A DNA stretch of 64,000 bases. It comes from a bacterium (GTDB lineage: Bacteria > Calditrichota > Calditrichia > RBG-13-44-9 > J042). Positions within the stretch are counted from its first letter, which is position 1. Every line of letters starts with the position of its first letter. Below, piece after piece: positions 9,671 to 17,760 of the stretch. The DNA lies in assembly GCA_015485355.1 (NCBI GenBank), contig WFTQ01000004.1, positions 1-64,000 of the forward strand. The letters are read 5' to 3'. Made by a program: the position numbers and the translations under genes. The notes beneath the pieces were generated by a model. The model was not told where the DNA came from and ran no database searches. It saw only the letters and a list, made by a program, of their open reading frames with translations.

Positions 9671-9892
9671 TCAATGGGAATACAGCTCGTCCACTTGATT
9701 CTGTCCCCACCCATGGTACAGTCCCGAACGAGTATTGTACGACTGGGAATGTTCCTCCTGCCATTCCCCCCTCAGGAAACCGCCGGGTTCTCCCTTCATG
9801 GAAGAATAATTGATTTGCTGAGGATGCTGAATGGGATCGATAGGAGCCGAGCAGGCCAATCCGAGTAACAGTACGAACCAAAACCAACGCAT
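9671..9892 (-). CDS. small lipoprotein of unknown function, flagellar operon
   Basis: 73-aa product with a hydrophobic N-terminus and lipobox LGLAC (Cys at about residue 14), then a polar mature part of about 60 residues. The ribosome site AAGGGGG precedes the ATG, and the gene sits between flgI and flgJ (26 bases before flgJ), so it is probably a real operon member. No family is recognised. By position it may be an outer-membrane partner of the rings or of FlgJ. Confidence 0.65.
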   Translation of the reverse strand: MRWFWFVLLLGLACSAPIDPIQHPQQINYSSMKGEPGGFLRGEWQEEHSQSYNTRSGLYHGWGQNQVDELYSH

Positions 9893-10077
9893 CGTTATCC
9901 CCCTTTATACCTTTGGGTACCGTTAATTGACCCCCACACATGGTACCCCTCCGAAAGCTTGTCCCACTATCGCTCATCGGTGTCGTCCTCCCCGAAGGGC
10001 CTGCTCCTGTTTACTATTAAGCCTCGACGGGAAATTCCCGATCTTTACTATTTTATTTGTTCCCCTTGTTTTTTCTG

Positions 10078-11178
10078 CTACATAACGATCAACTCCGCCC
10101 GCAGGGCACCCGCCTCTTTCAGCGCCTGCAGTATGGCGATAATGTCTCGGGGCATTACACCCAGGGAATTTAAGGCCTGGGCCACTTCCTGTACCGTTGT
10201 GGCATTTTCGATGGTCACCATCTTCCCTTCATCCTGATAAACGGTAGCCTGGGTGTTGGGCAAAACCACCGTTTCTCCCTGGGAGAAGGGCGCCGGTTGA
10301 GAAACGATAGGTTCCGAGCGGATCTCTACGCTCAGGTTTCCATGAGCCACCGCGGCGGGAAGGATTTTTACATTGCCCCCTACCACCACAGTACCGGTAC
10401 GCTCGTTGATGACCACCCGGGCGGGTACGTCGGGCATCACCTCCAACTGTTCGATCTCAGCCAGAAAGGCATAGCGCCTATCGGCCTCGCGATAAGCCTC
10501 CGGCACCGCCACCTGAATCGTATAGGGTTGGATGGGTCTGGCTGTACCTTCGCCAAAGCGCTGGTTGATGGCCTGGAGCACTCGCTGGGCCGTGGTTACA
10601 TCTTTCTCAGTCAAGGAAAGATGGAGGGTATCCTTCAGGGCAAAGGGTTTACCGATACTTGACTGGACCACCGCGCCGTTGGGGATTCGGCCCGTCAGGG
10701 TGTGATTTTGACGAACCCCTCCGCCGCCGGTGGTGGGCACGGCAAATCCCCCCACCGAAAGGGCCCCCTGGGCCATGGCCACCACCCGTCCGGATTGATC
10801 CACCAGGGGCGTTAATAACAAAACACCCCCTTCCAGACTCCGGGCGTCGCCAATGGACGAAACCGTTACCGGAAGCCGGTCCCCTTTCTGAACATACGCC
10901 GGTACTTCCGCCGTAACCATCACGGCCGCCACATTTCGCATACGGACGTACTGTTTGGGTACATTCAGACCAAACCGTTGCAGCATGTTCAGCACCGACT
11001 GAATGGTGAAGGTCACCCGACGGGTATCTCCCGTACCATTTAATCCCGTAACCAACCCATAACCAACAATCTGGTACGTCTCCAGCCCCTGAAGACGGGA
11101 CAGGTCTTTGACACGCACCTGGGAGAGGGAATGGGTGATCCACACCAGAACGATAAAGACGGTCAACACTTTCTTCAT
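10078..11178 (-). CDS. flgI: flagellar P-ring protein FlgI
   Basis: Forms the periplasmic P-ring bushing around the distal rod. The 366 residues begin with a Sec signal peptide (cleavage near HSLSQ). They contain the family signatures RVKDLSRLQG, GYGLVTGLNGTGD and DALNSLG-like NSLGVMPRDI near the C-terminus. The length is typical. It lies 16 bases downstream of flgH. The gap of 185 bases to the next operon gene holds an inverted GGTACC pair but no clear terminator. Confidence 0.97.
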   Translation of the reverse strand: MKKVLTVFIVLVWITHSLSQVRVKDLSRLQGLETYQIVGYGLVTGLNGTGDTRRVTFTIQSVLNMLQRFGLNVPKQYVRMRNVAAVMVTAEVPAYVQKGDRLPVTVSSIGDARSLEGGVLLLTPLVDQSGRVVAMAQGALSVGGFAVPTTGGGGVRQNHTLTGRIPNGAVVQSSIGKPFALKDTLHLSLTEKDVTTAQRVLQAINQRFGEGTARPIQPYTIQVAVPEAYREADRRYAFLAEIEQLEVMPDVPARVVINERTGTVVVGGNVKILPAAVAHGNLSVEIRSEPIVSQPAPFSQGETVVLPNTQATVYQDEGKMVTIENATTVQEVAQALNSLGVMPRDIIAILQALKEAGALRAELIVM

Positions 11179-11194
11179 GACAGGGCTCCCGGGG

Positions 11195-11776
11195 TTAAAA
11201 AATCCACTGCAGCAAACGCGTCAGAATACCGGCCCGCTGGGCCCGAGAAACTTCTCCCTTGCCTTTGTACACGATTCGGGCATCGTAAATGTTGTACGAA
11301 TATACCGTATTATCGGACATGATATCTTCCGGACGCACGGCACCGGTTAAAATATAAACCTCTTTCTCATTATTGATTTCAATGACCCGCCTGCCTTCTA
11401 TGATGTAATCGCCGGCCTCATTCAATCCAACGATTCGAGCAGCAATTTTCGTCTTCAACACGCCCCGTTTGACGGTTCGCGCATCGCCCCGAAAGTCGTT
11501 TCGAACATTGCCCGAAACGCCAACTTCGGGAAGAAATTTTAGTAAACCCTGCCCATCACCCACACTCAGGCTGTGATCACTGCTTTTACGGGCCTCTGTT
11601 TGCGCATCGTTGCTGGCCTGAGAAAATTCCATTACCAGGACGGTAATCCCTTTTCCAACGCGGTCGGCCTTAATGTCTGCAAACAGACTCACACTCTTGC
11701 CCATGTCCTGCGCCGATACGAGAGAAATCAAGGCTCCGATGAACCCTATGCCCCCCAAAACGAGAATGCGTTTCAT
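11195..11776 (-). CDS. flgH: flagellar L-ring protein FlgH, without a lipobox
   Basis: Outer-membrane L-ring subunit, 193 aa from the ATG at 11776, which has AAGGAG upstream. A longer frame to 11866 exists but lacks support. The core shows SLFADIKADRVGKG, RPEDIMSDNTVYS and YKGKGEVSRAQRAGILTRLL, all typical of FlgH. Proteobacterial FlgH is a lipoprotein. Here the signal peptide ends LISLVSAQD with no cysteine, and the protein has no cysteine at all, so the ring must be anchored differently. Confidence 0.95.
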   Translation of the reverse strand: MKRILVLGGIGFIGALISLVSAQDMGKSVSLFADIKADRVGKGITVLVMEFSQASNDAQTEARKSSDHSLSVGDGQGLLKFLPEVGVSGNVRNDFRGDARTVKRGVLKTKIAARIVGLNEAGDYIIEGRRVIEINNEKEVYILTGAVRPEDIMSDNTVYSYNIYDARIVYKGKGEVSRAQRAGILTRLLQWIF

Positions 11777-11795
11777 GGCGCATCTCCTTACGTTT

Positions 11796-12512
11796 TTATG
11801 GCACCACAATAGCCAGGGCACGCCCCACCACCCGGCCTTTAACTCGTTTTCGTGTTTGGGGATCAACCAACCAGATCCGATCCCCGCGAATCCCGTTCTG
11901 CAATGCCCTCATTTGGCGTCGAATCCGCAAGGGTCCTTGCTCCAGAACCAGGGTGACGGATTCGCCCACCCGAACCAGAAAGCCCGGATGCACCAGATGA
12001 TGCGTTAAAATGGTCCCTTTCCGAAGATATCGTCGGGCGAACCAGGGTGTTGCTGTGGACAGACGCTCCAGCGGTTCGCCCTGTAGGCCGGTTGTTTCCA
12101 CCGTGTCCGGAAATACATCTTCCGGGCGGATGGCCGCCTCCCTTTCTAAGGAACGTTTTAATTTCCATACAACCTGATAAGTGCGAATCCGGGCGGATAC
12201 GGTTCGGGTTCGAACCAATCGCCCTTGTCGAAAGGCTTTCAGGATAAAAACCGAATGGCCCTTGGGACGGTTCGGGCCACGATACTCAGCCCCCACCGAA
12301 TCCACAAACGCCTCGACCTTCCAGGGACGAAGGCCGGGGGAAAATTCAATCTGAAAACGAATCGCCGTATGCGAATACCACCGCTCCACCAGCGACCGAA
12401 TGCATTGTTGTTGCACCGCCACCGGAATGATCTGGCTTTGAGCCCATAGAGAAAACGGAACCAGAATACCGATCCATACGGCCCCAAAGATGTTTGTTTT
12501 AAGCCATGTCAT
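11796..12512 (-). CDS. flgA: flagellar P-ring assembly chaperone FlgA
   Basis: Periplasmic chaperone for FlgI. The 238 residues have a signal peptide (to about FSLWAQ), a divergent N-terminal half and a C-terminal SAF-type domain. The latter shows AAIRPEDVFP, RRYLRKGTILTHHLV and RVGESVTLVL, then a final VVGRALAIVVP. It is followed by flgH after 19 bases, giving the order flgG-flgA-flgH-flgI also seen in other flagellar operons. Confidence 0.9.
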   Translation of the reverse strand: MTWLKTNIFGAVWIGILVPFSLWAQSQIIPVAVQQQCIRSLVERWYSHTAIRFQIEFSPGLRPWKVEAFVDSVGAEYRGPNRPKGHSVFILKAFRQGRLVRTRTVSARIRTYQVVWKLKRSLEREAAIRPEDVFPDTVETTGLQGEPLERLSTATPWFARRYLRKGTILTHHLVHPGFLVRVGESVTLVLEQGPLRIRRQMRALQNGIRGDRIWLVDPQTRKRVKGRVVGRALAIVVP

Positions 12513-12529
12513 GATAGAACCACCGGTGG

Positions 12530-13315
12530 TTATTTGAGACGATTCTCCACCCGGTACATATCTTCGGCCGTTTTGATCGCCTTGGAATTGATTTCGTAAG
12601 CCCGCTGAGCTTCGATCATCTGTACCATCTGTTCCACCACATCCACATTCGAAGTCTCCAGGAATCCCTGATGAATTTCGCCAAATCCTTCTTCACCCGG
12701 CAGGCCAATAAAGGGCGCACCCGAGGCGATGGTTTCTTCGAACAGATTGCGTCCCAGGCTACGAAGCCCCGCGGGATTGATGAACCGGGCCAGCTCGATC
12801 TGACCAACCGGTAAAGGCTCTTTTTCGCCGTAGACCAATACTTCCACCTGTCCATCCTGGCGAATGGTAATTTGCTGGGCATCTTCCGGGATGGTGATTT
12901 CGGGCTCCACCAGATAACCATCGGCCGTTACCAGCGTGCCGTCGGCTGTAATCTTGAGGCTGCCATCCCGGGTATAAGCGTTGCGTCCATCGGGAAGACG
13001 GACGACCAGAAAGCCCTCTCCCTGGATGGCAATGTCCAGCGGGTTTCCCGTCTCGGAGATCAAACCCTGCTGAAAACTCCGTTGCGTGGCCACCACCCGC
13101 ACGCCGTTGCCCAGTTCCAAACTGGTCGGGCGTCGAAACAGACCGTTGGTAGGTTCCCCGGCTTCCCGCAGCGTTTCGTATAACAAATCCTGAAACTGCA
13201 AATCCATCTTCTTATAGCCGGTGGTGTTGACGTTGGCGAGATTGTTGGCAATAACATCGATATACAACTTCTGGGCTTGCATGCCCGAAGCGGCAATCTG
13301 CAATACCTTATCCAT
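12530..13315 (-). CDS. flgG: flagellar distal rod protein FlgG
   Basis: Distal rod subunit, 261 aa, the usual length. The N-terminal rod motif (ASGMQAQKLYIDVIANNLAN) and the C-terminal coiled-coil motif (VEQMVQMIEAQRAYEINSKA) are nearly consensus. The central domain has GEGFLVVRLPDGRNAYTRDG. AGGAGGTT lies just before the ATG. It is adjacent to flgF (22 bases) and flgA (17 bases). Confidence 0.97.
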   Translation of the reverse strand: MDKVLQIAASGMQAQKLYIDVIANNLANVNTTGYKKMDLQFQDLLYETLREAGEPTNGLFRRPTSLELGNGVRVVATQRSFQQGLISETGNPLDIAIQGEGFLVVRLPDGRNAYTRDGSLKITADGTLVTADGYLVEPEITIPEDAQQITIRQDGQVEVLVYGEKEPLPVGQIELARFINPAGLRSLGRNLFEETIASGAPFIGLPGEEGFGEIHQGFLETSNVDVVEQMVQMIEAQRAYEINSKAIKTAEDMYRVENRLK

Positions 13316-13337
13316 GGTTGAACCTCCTGTTCAAAAG

Positions 13338-14051
13338 TTATAAGCGTCCTGCCTGATTCAGCAATTTCTCCAGGGTTTCGTTCTGGGCTTGAATACTTTT
13401 CTGCCCCAGCTCATATATCCGGTTGATATCGATCATCGTCACCAGTTCGTTTAAAACATTCACGTTGCTGGTTTCCAGATACCCTATGCGCAGCTCGACC
13501 TCATTCTCGTCCAGTTCTATCAGGGCGGCATCCCCGATGGAAAAATAGGTGTTCTCCACCCGATGCAACAGCTGGGGATCCTCAAATGTAACGATGCGGA
13601 GACGGCCCACAATCTGGCCGTCCACAAGAATGTACCCCTTCTCGGAAATCTGCATCGACTTGTCAGTAAGTTGCAACCGCCCCCCATCGGTGGCCACAGG
13701 ATAGCCGTCTGAGGTCACCAACCGCCCTTCCTCGTCCAGCGTGAAATTGCCATTGCGGGTGTACAACTCGCCCTCATTGGTTTCGACCACAAAAAACCCT
13801 TCGCCCACAATGGCCACATCCAATGGATTATGGGTTTCCTTCAACACGCCTTGAGAGAAGTCCGTTTCGGTAACGCCCCGATTCCTCTCATTTTCCGAAG
13901 CATTTAACATCGTATCCATCAGTTCTCGAAAGTATACCCTTTCTTTCTTGTAACCGATGGTATTGCTGTTGGCCAGATTAGCGGTGGCGATTTGGAGGCG
14001 ATATTGATGGGGAAGCATCCCTGCCTTGCTGATGAACAATCCTTTGATCAT
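13338..14051 (-). CDS. flgF: flagellar hook-basal body protein, FlgF type
   Basis: Proximal rod protein of the FlgF/FlgG family, 237 aa. It has N-terminal LANSNTIGYKKERVYF, central VGEGFFVVETNEGELYTRNG and C-terminal GYLETSNVNVLNELVTMIDI motifs. It is shorter and more divergent than the downstream flgG. Position directly before flgG supports FlgF rather than a second FlgG. Confidence 0.9.
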   Translation of the reverse strand: MIKGLFISKAGMLPHQYRLQIATANLANSNTIGYKKERVYFRELMDTMLNASENERNRGVTETDFSQGVLKETHNPLDVAIVGEGFFVVETNEGELYTRNGNFTLDEEGRLVTSDGYPVATDGGRLQLTDKSMQISEKGYILVDGQIVGRLRIVTFEDPQLLHRVENTYFSIGDAALIELDENEVELRIGYLETSNVNVLNELVTMIDINRIYELGQKSIQAQNETLEKLLNQAGRL

Positions 14052-14065
14052 GGAAAAAATCCCTT

Positions 14066-14596
14066 TTAAATCCCCACTTCCAGTTTAATTTTTTCTTCAA
14101 TCCATTGATTCTTGAGTATCAGGGAACCGATCAGCGTGCTGAACAACTCCAGTACCGCCAGATCGCGTTTATCGTAACTATTGGGCCGAAAACTGCCGAC
14201 CACAACCGCACCGATCAAATAACCATTGACCATAATCGGCACACCCAGAAAAGAGTTGACCACTTTTTGGGGTCGTCCCGGCAACGGTTGTCGATGAGCA
14301 TCGGGAATGAGCAGTGCTTTATGGCGATCGGTAACCCAACGCACCGCGCCCTTCCCCAGTTGAAAATGAACCGCATCCAGCAAATTTGTCGGTTGACCGT
14401 ATAAATATCGGAGCCGCAACCGACGCCTCTGATAATCGAATTGAAAGACCGACAGCACATCCAAAGCAAAAATATTTTTCATGATCGCCGGCAGCCGATC
14501 GAACAGCTCGCCGTTACGGGCATGTTTCCGCTGAATCATTCGATTGGTCTCAAACAACGCCCAGAATATATCTTTGGCTTTAACCCGTGCCAACAC
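14066..14596 (-). CDS. GAF domain protein
   Basis: 176-aa cytoplasmic protein consisting of a short helix and one GAF sensory domain (about 15-165). Signs are the central LGKGAVRWVTDRHKALLIPD, then the strand pattern LGVPIMVNGYLIGAVVVGS. No output domain is attached. The start is GTG at 14596, three bases after the HDOD gene stop, so the two are probably coupled. Being sandwiched between an HDOD protein and flgF suggests a signal input to flagellar function. The ligand is unknown. Confidence 0.8.
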   Translation of the reverse strand: MLARVKAKDIFWALFETNRMIQRKHARNGELFDRLPAIMKNIFALDVLSVFQFDYQRRRLRLRYLYGQPTNLLDAVHFQLGKGAVRWVTDRHKALLIPDAHRQPLPGRPQKVVNSFLGVPIMVNGYLIGAVVVGSFRPNSYDKRDLAVLELFSTLIGSLILKNQWIEEKIKLEVGI

Positions 14597-14599
14597 GGC

Positions 14600-15511
14600 T
14601 CATTCCATCCTTGTTTTCATTTGCTCGATCTGCTCTACAAACCGTTCCGCCTCTTCCAGATGCATATCAAAAACCTGTAACATTTCCAGCATGGGTAAGG
14701 CACTCAGCTCCGGATACTGCTGACAAAACTCCAACCATAACGGATCCTCTTCCAATCCCAGAGACGGGGGATTGGGCTCCAACGTGGCCCCCCAGATGTT
14801 GGTGATGGCATTGGCAAAATATACCAGGAGCAATAAAGGATTTTGCTCCAGGTCTTTATCCGTAACCTCGTGATGATTTAACATGACCAGGGCGATGTTC
14901 TGGGGTAAACCCCATTTTTCGGCCAGCCAGAAACCAACCTGGGCATGGGTTAACCCCAGCACCTGTTTTTCGGCCACGTAGAGGGGGAGCCGTTCTTCCA
15001 CGCTTTTCTGGAACACCTGATGGTATTGCTCCGAGAAAAAAAATTGCAACACCAGACGACCAAAGTCGTGCAACAACGCGGCGATGTACGTGGCATGGTA
15101 ACCCGGCATTTTTAAATATTTGGACAGCACCAGGGCCATTTTGGCCGTTCCCGCCGAATGGATCCAGAATTGACTGTAATCGAAATATTCGCTACGCTTC
15201 ACATTATAAAAGGTGCTATAAACGCTCATCGCAAATACCAGATTTCGAATTTCGTCCAGGCCCAGGTACACGATTGCCTGTTTAATATCTTTAATTTCTC
15301 CGGCCAAGGAATAATATCCACTGTTGATCAATTTCAGGATTTTCGCAACCAGCGGGGGGTCTTCTTCAATCCACGTGGCGATCTGTTTGAAGGAAACGTT
15401 GGGATCATCCAGCAATGTAATCAATTGAGTGGCAACATGGGGTAAGGTGGGGACATCCGAGATTTCTTCCAGCTCGTCCAACAGGGATGTTCTTTCCCGA
15501 GAATCGCTCAT
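14600..15511 (-). CDS. HDOD domain signalling protein (operon copy 2)
   Basis: 303 aa with an HDOD domain (about residues 12-215). Recognisable parts are DVPTLPHVATQLITLL, LVAKILKLINSGYYSL and YIAALLHDFGRLVLQFFF. HDOD proteins resemble HD phosphohydrolases but often act as scaffolds in motility and c-di-GMP signalling. It is paralogous to the gene at 17761-18639, sharing domain order and the H-x(2)-G-T-[SA]-x-[IM]A segment. It overlaps nothing and is 4 bases upstream of the GAF gene. Confidence 0.88.
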   Translation of the reverse strand: MSDSRERTSLLDELEEISDVPTLPHVATQLITLLDDPNVSFKQIATWIEEDPPLVAKILKLINSGYYSLAGEIKDIKQAIVYLGLDEIRNLVFAMSVYSTFYNVKRSEYFDYSQFWIHSAGTAKMALVLSKYLKMPGYHATYIAALLHDFGRLVLQFFFSEQYHQVFQKSVEERLPLYVAEKQVLGLTHAQVGFWLAEKWGLPQNIALVMLNHHEVTDKDLEQNPLLLLVYFANAITNIWGATLEPNPPSLGLEEDPLWLEFCQQYPELSALPMLEMLQVFDMHLEEAERFVEQIEQMKTRME

Positions 15512-15516
15512 ATCGA

Positions 15517-16125
15517 TTACCGTTTAATGTCCAATTCTTTTTCCAAGAGCCGGACCAACTGGTGAAACAGGCGGGCATAGGCCTGTTGCCGGAGCCGTGC
15601 GCGTTCTTTTGCCGTAAGTGCCAGATCCGGATCGGAAGGATCGAAGGCGGTCACCTGCACCCCGGAGGCGATTCCCTCCACGGCCGACAATCGCCGAATC
15701 GTTTTCCAGCCCATCTTTTCCCGATCGAATACCCGAACTTCCAGGTTCACCTTAACTTCTTTGCGGGGCAAATAGGCCACCATGGGGATGTTTTTTCCCT
15801 TCCCGACCTGTTCCGTTTCCTGCACAAAAGTTCCTGTTAAAATGTATTTGACTTCCTCCTCAATCGGGAGGTTTCTTAAGTGCCGGGCGTCCCGCCGGCC
15901 GGCGGGCGACTCTACAAGCAAAACGTCGAAGCTGCCGCTGGAAATCAGCGCCTGCATCAGATCCCGGTTTAGCGCTTCGGCATCGGGAGTTAATCGAGTG
16001 GTGGCAAAGGGAACGAAGGCTAACGGCAGGCGGTTTTCTGCCAGCGGCCGGCTGCCTCCGCAATGATACAGCGGGATCAGCCATAACCCCAGCCATACCA
16101 GCCGGATGGAGGCCACACCCCTCAC
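15517..16125 (-). CDS. lipoprotein with CsgG/FlgO-like fold, flagellar operon
   Basis: 202 aa starting at GTG 16125, which overlaps the FlhB-like gene's stop (GTGA) and has GGAGGG upstream. The lipobox is LIPLYHC (Cys at about 22). The mature part reads like the CsgG/LpoB/FlgO fold: LPLAFVPFATTRLTPDAEAL, then SSGSFDVLLVE, VKYILTGTFVQ and VNLEVRVFDREKMG. In flagellar operons such lipoproteins are often outer-membrane factors for ring stability. That role is inferred from context, because sequence similarity is only at fold level. Confidence 0.6.
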   Translation of the reverse strand: MRGVASIRLVWLGLWLIPLYHCGGSRPLAENRLPLAFVPFATTRLTPDAEALNRDLMQALISSGSFDVLLVESPAGRRDARHLRNLPIEEEVKYILTGTFVQETEQVGKGKNIPMVAYLPRKEVKVNLEVRVFDREKMGWKTIRRLSAVEGIASGVQVTAFDPSDPDLALTAKERARLRQQAYARLFHQLVRLLEKELDIKR

Positions 16126-16421
16126 GGCCGGCCCTCCAGTTGCATAAGAAAGGCGTAGACTTCGGCCACCACCTGAAACAGCGTCGCCGGTATGGTCTCG
16201 TCCACCTCCAGTTTCATCAGCAGGGCGGCCAGGGCGGCGTCCTGAATCACCGGAAGTTGGTGCTGCCGAGCCAATTCAATTATGCGTCGGGCAATCTCAC
16301 CATACCCTTTGGCCACCAGCCGGGGCGCCGCATCCCGGCCGACCTCATACTTCAATACGGCGGCGGATGTTCGCTTTGGACTCATTGGATCCAACAATCC
16401 GTGGTTTTTATCCCCATTCAT
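16122..16421 (-). CDS. stand-alone FlhB C-terminal-like domain protein (FlhX type)
   Basis: 99 aa matching only the cytoplasmic C-terminal domain of the export switch FlhB: AAVLKYEVGRDAAPRLVAKG, IARRIIELARQHQLPVIQDA and IPATLFQVVAEVYAFL. The transmembrane part is absent, as is the NPTH autocleavage motif (KRTSAAVLKY here). Similar free domains (FlhX, YlqH) can partly replace FlhB's C-terminal function. The start is uncertain, since neither ATG 16421 nor ATG 16385 has a clear ribosome site. Confidence 0.82.
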   Translation of the reverse strand: MNGDKNHGLLDPMSPKRTSAAVLKYEVGRDAAPRLVAKGYGEIARRIIELARQHQLPVIQDAALAALLMKLEVDETIPATLFQVVAEVYAFLMQLEGRP

Positions 16422-16445
16422 TATCGGAAGGCTGAAGTGGGAAGA

Positions 16446-16814
16446 TTATCCAAAATTGAGGATTTGATGAATTTTCTGTCGCATCATCTCCGGAGTAAAG
16501 GGTTTCTCTAAGTAGGTGTCGACCAATGCATACAGCCTACGCAGGAGATCGCGCTTCAATTCCCGGGTGGTGATGGCCAAAATGGGCAGATGCCGAAACT
16601 CCGGGGAAGTGCGTACGGCTTGGATGAAATCTTTTAAAGACACGTCGGGAATATTCAAATCCATGATAATCAGGTCCGGGCGGTGGGTCACCAGTTTTTC
16701 GAAACCATCCCTCCCATCGATGGCCTCAATAAAATCGTTGTAACCAAGATTTCTAAGGATCGTCAAAATGTTCTGCCGCATTGTGTAGGATTGATCAATG
16801 ACTAAAAATTTCAT
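16446..16814 (-). CDS. CheY-like single-domain response regulator
   Basis: 122-aa receiver domain from the ATG at 16814. The phosphoacceptor is Asp52 (DLIIMDLN), with Thr82/83 and Lys104 (EKPF). The usual acidic pair near the N-terminus is reduced: Asp7 is followed by Gln8 (VIDQS) where CheY has Asp-Asp/Glu-Asp, which may weaken Mg2+ binding. No output domain. It is followed 24 bases later by the FlhB-like gene and preceded by cheR, so it probably feeds the motor or its assembly. Confidence 0.85.
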   Translation of the reverse strand: MKFLVIDQSYTMRQNILTILRNLGYNDFIEAIDGRDGFEKLVTHRPDLIIMDLNIPDVSLKDFIQAVRTSPEFRHLPILAITTRELKRDLLRRLYALVDTYLEKPFTPEMMRQKIHQILNFG

Positions 16815-16852
16815 AAGAACCCGCACAATCACCTATGCAAAGACCATGAATT

Positions 16853-17746
16853 TTATTCCTTCTTGTAGGCAATGGCCTTGTTGAATAACACCAGCTTAAA
16901 CGCATGACTCACACCGTGGAGCGACTCGGAATGGCCGATAAACAAATATCCCTTTGGATGTAAAATATGATAAAGGTTCTGGATGGCTTTCTTTTTAGAC
17001 TCTTTATCGAAATAAATCAGGACATTGCGACAAAAAATCAAATCGAATATCCCCATCCGTTTTAACTGCACGCCATCCATCAAATTTGCGCGATAAAACT
17101 TCACCTTGTTTTTAATTTCCTCTTTCAACAGAAATCGATTCCCATTGCGGACAAAGTAATTCGAAAAGTACTCTTCGGGCACATTGCGAATGGAAAACTG
17201 GGAATATTCTCCCCGGAGAGCATTTTGCAGAACTTCCTGGCTGATGTCGAAACCTACAATTTCCAGTTGAAATTCCTGCAAAATGGAAAGAAAACGGCGA
17301 TGAAGAATCATGGCCAGGGTATAAGGTTCTTCTCCACTGGAACAGCCTGCACTCAGGATACGAATCTGCCGCTGTCTTCTCTCCCTCGCCAGATTCACCA
17401 GCTCCGGGAAAACCACCGATTCGAATGCCTGAAGCTGTGGCGCATTACGGAAGAAACTGGTTTCGTTGATCGTTATGGCATCCAGAAGATGGCGATATTC
17501 CTGGGCATTAAAATTTCCATTTTTCAAATGCCGCAGATACTCCTGGAAAGAGTCCAGCTTCAGGGTTTTCAGGCGCTTGACCAGCCGGGTTTCCAGGAGA
17601 TATTTTTTCTGTTCCTGAATAAAGATTCCACTTTCCCGATAGATGATATCCCTCAGATGATAAAACGTGTCATCATCCAGCGTCATCCCTTCGGGTAAAT
17701 GCCCCTTTTCCATCGGCCTCAAACCTGTTTTCAAAAGTAGTCCCAT
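16853..17746 (-). CDS. cheR: chemotaxis protein methyltransferase CheR
   Basis: Methylates glutamates on chemoreceptors using SAM. The 297 residues have the N-terminal helical CheR domain (about 20-80) and the catalytic domain with ITINETSFFRN, RILSAGCSSGEEPYTLAMI (SAM loop) and DLIFCRNVLIYFD. The start could be the ATG at 17746 or at 17713; neither ribosome site is decisive. No cheA, cheW or receptor gene lies nearby, so it is an orphan cheR within a flagellar structural operon. Confidence 0.93.
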   Translation of the reverse strand: MGLLLKTGLRPMEKGHLPEGMTLDDDTFYHLRDIIYRESGIFIQEQKKYLLETRLVKRLKTLKLDSFQEYLRHLKNGNFNAQEYRHLLDAITINETSFFRNAPQLQAFESVVFPELVNLARERRQRQIRILSAGCSSGEEPYTLAMILHRRFLSILQEFQLEIVGFDISQEVLQNALRGEYSQFSIRNVPEEYFSNYFVRNGNRFLLKEEIKNKVKFYRANLMDGVQLKRMGIFDLIFCRNVLIYFDKESKKKAIQNLYHILHPKGYLFIGHSESLHGVSHAFKLVLFNKAIAYKKE

Positions 17747-17760
17747 ACACCTGCCTATGC

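Noticed and set aside
9911-9953. Inverted GGTACC pair between flgI and the small lipoprotein as a regulatory site
   Set aside because: Arms are only 7 bases with a long loop, within the window's many short palindromes; no support for function.
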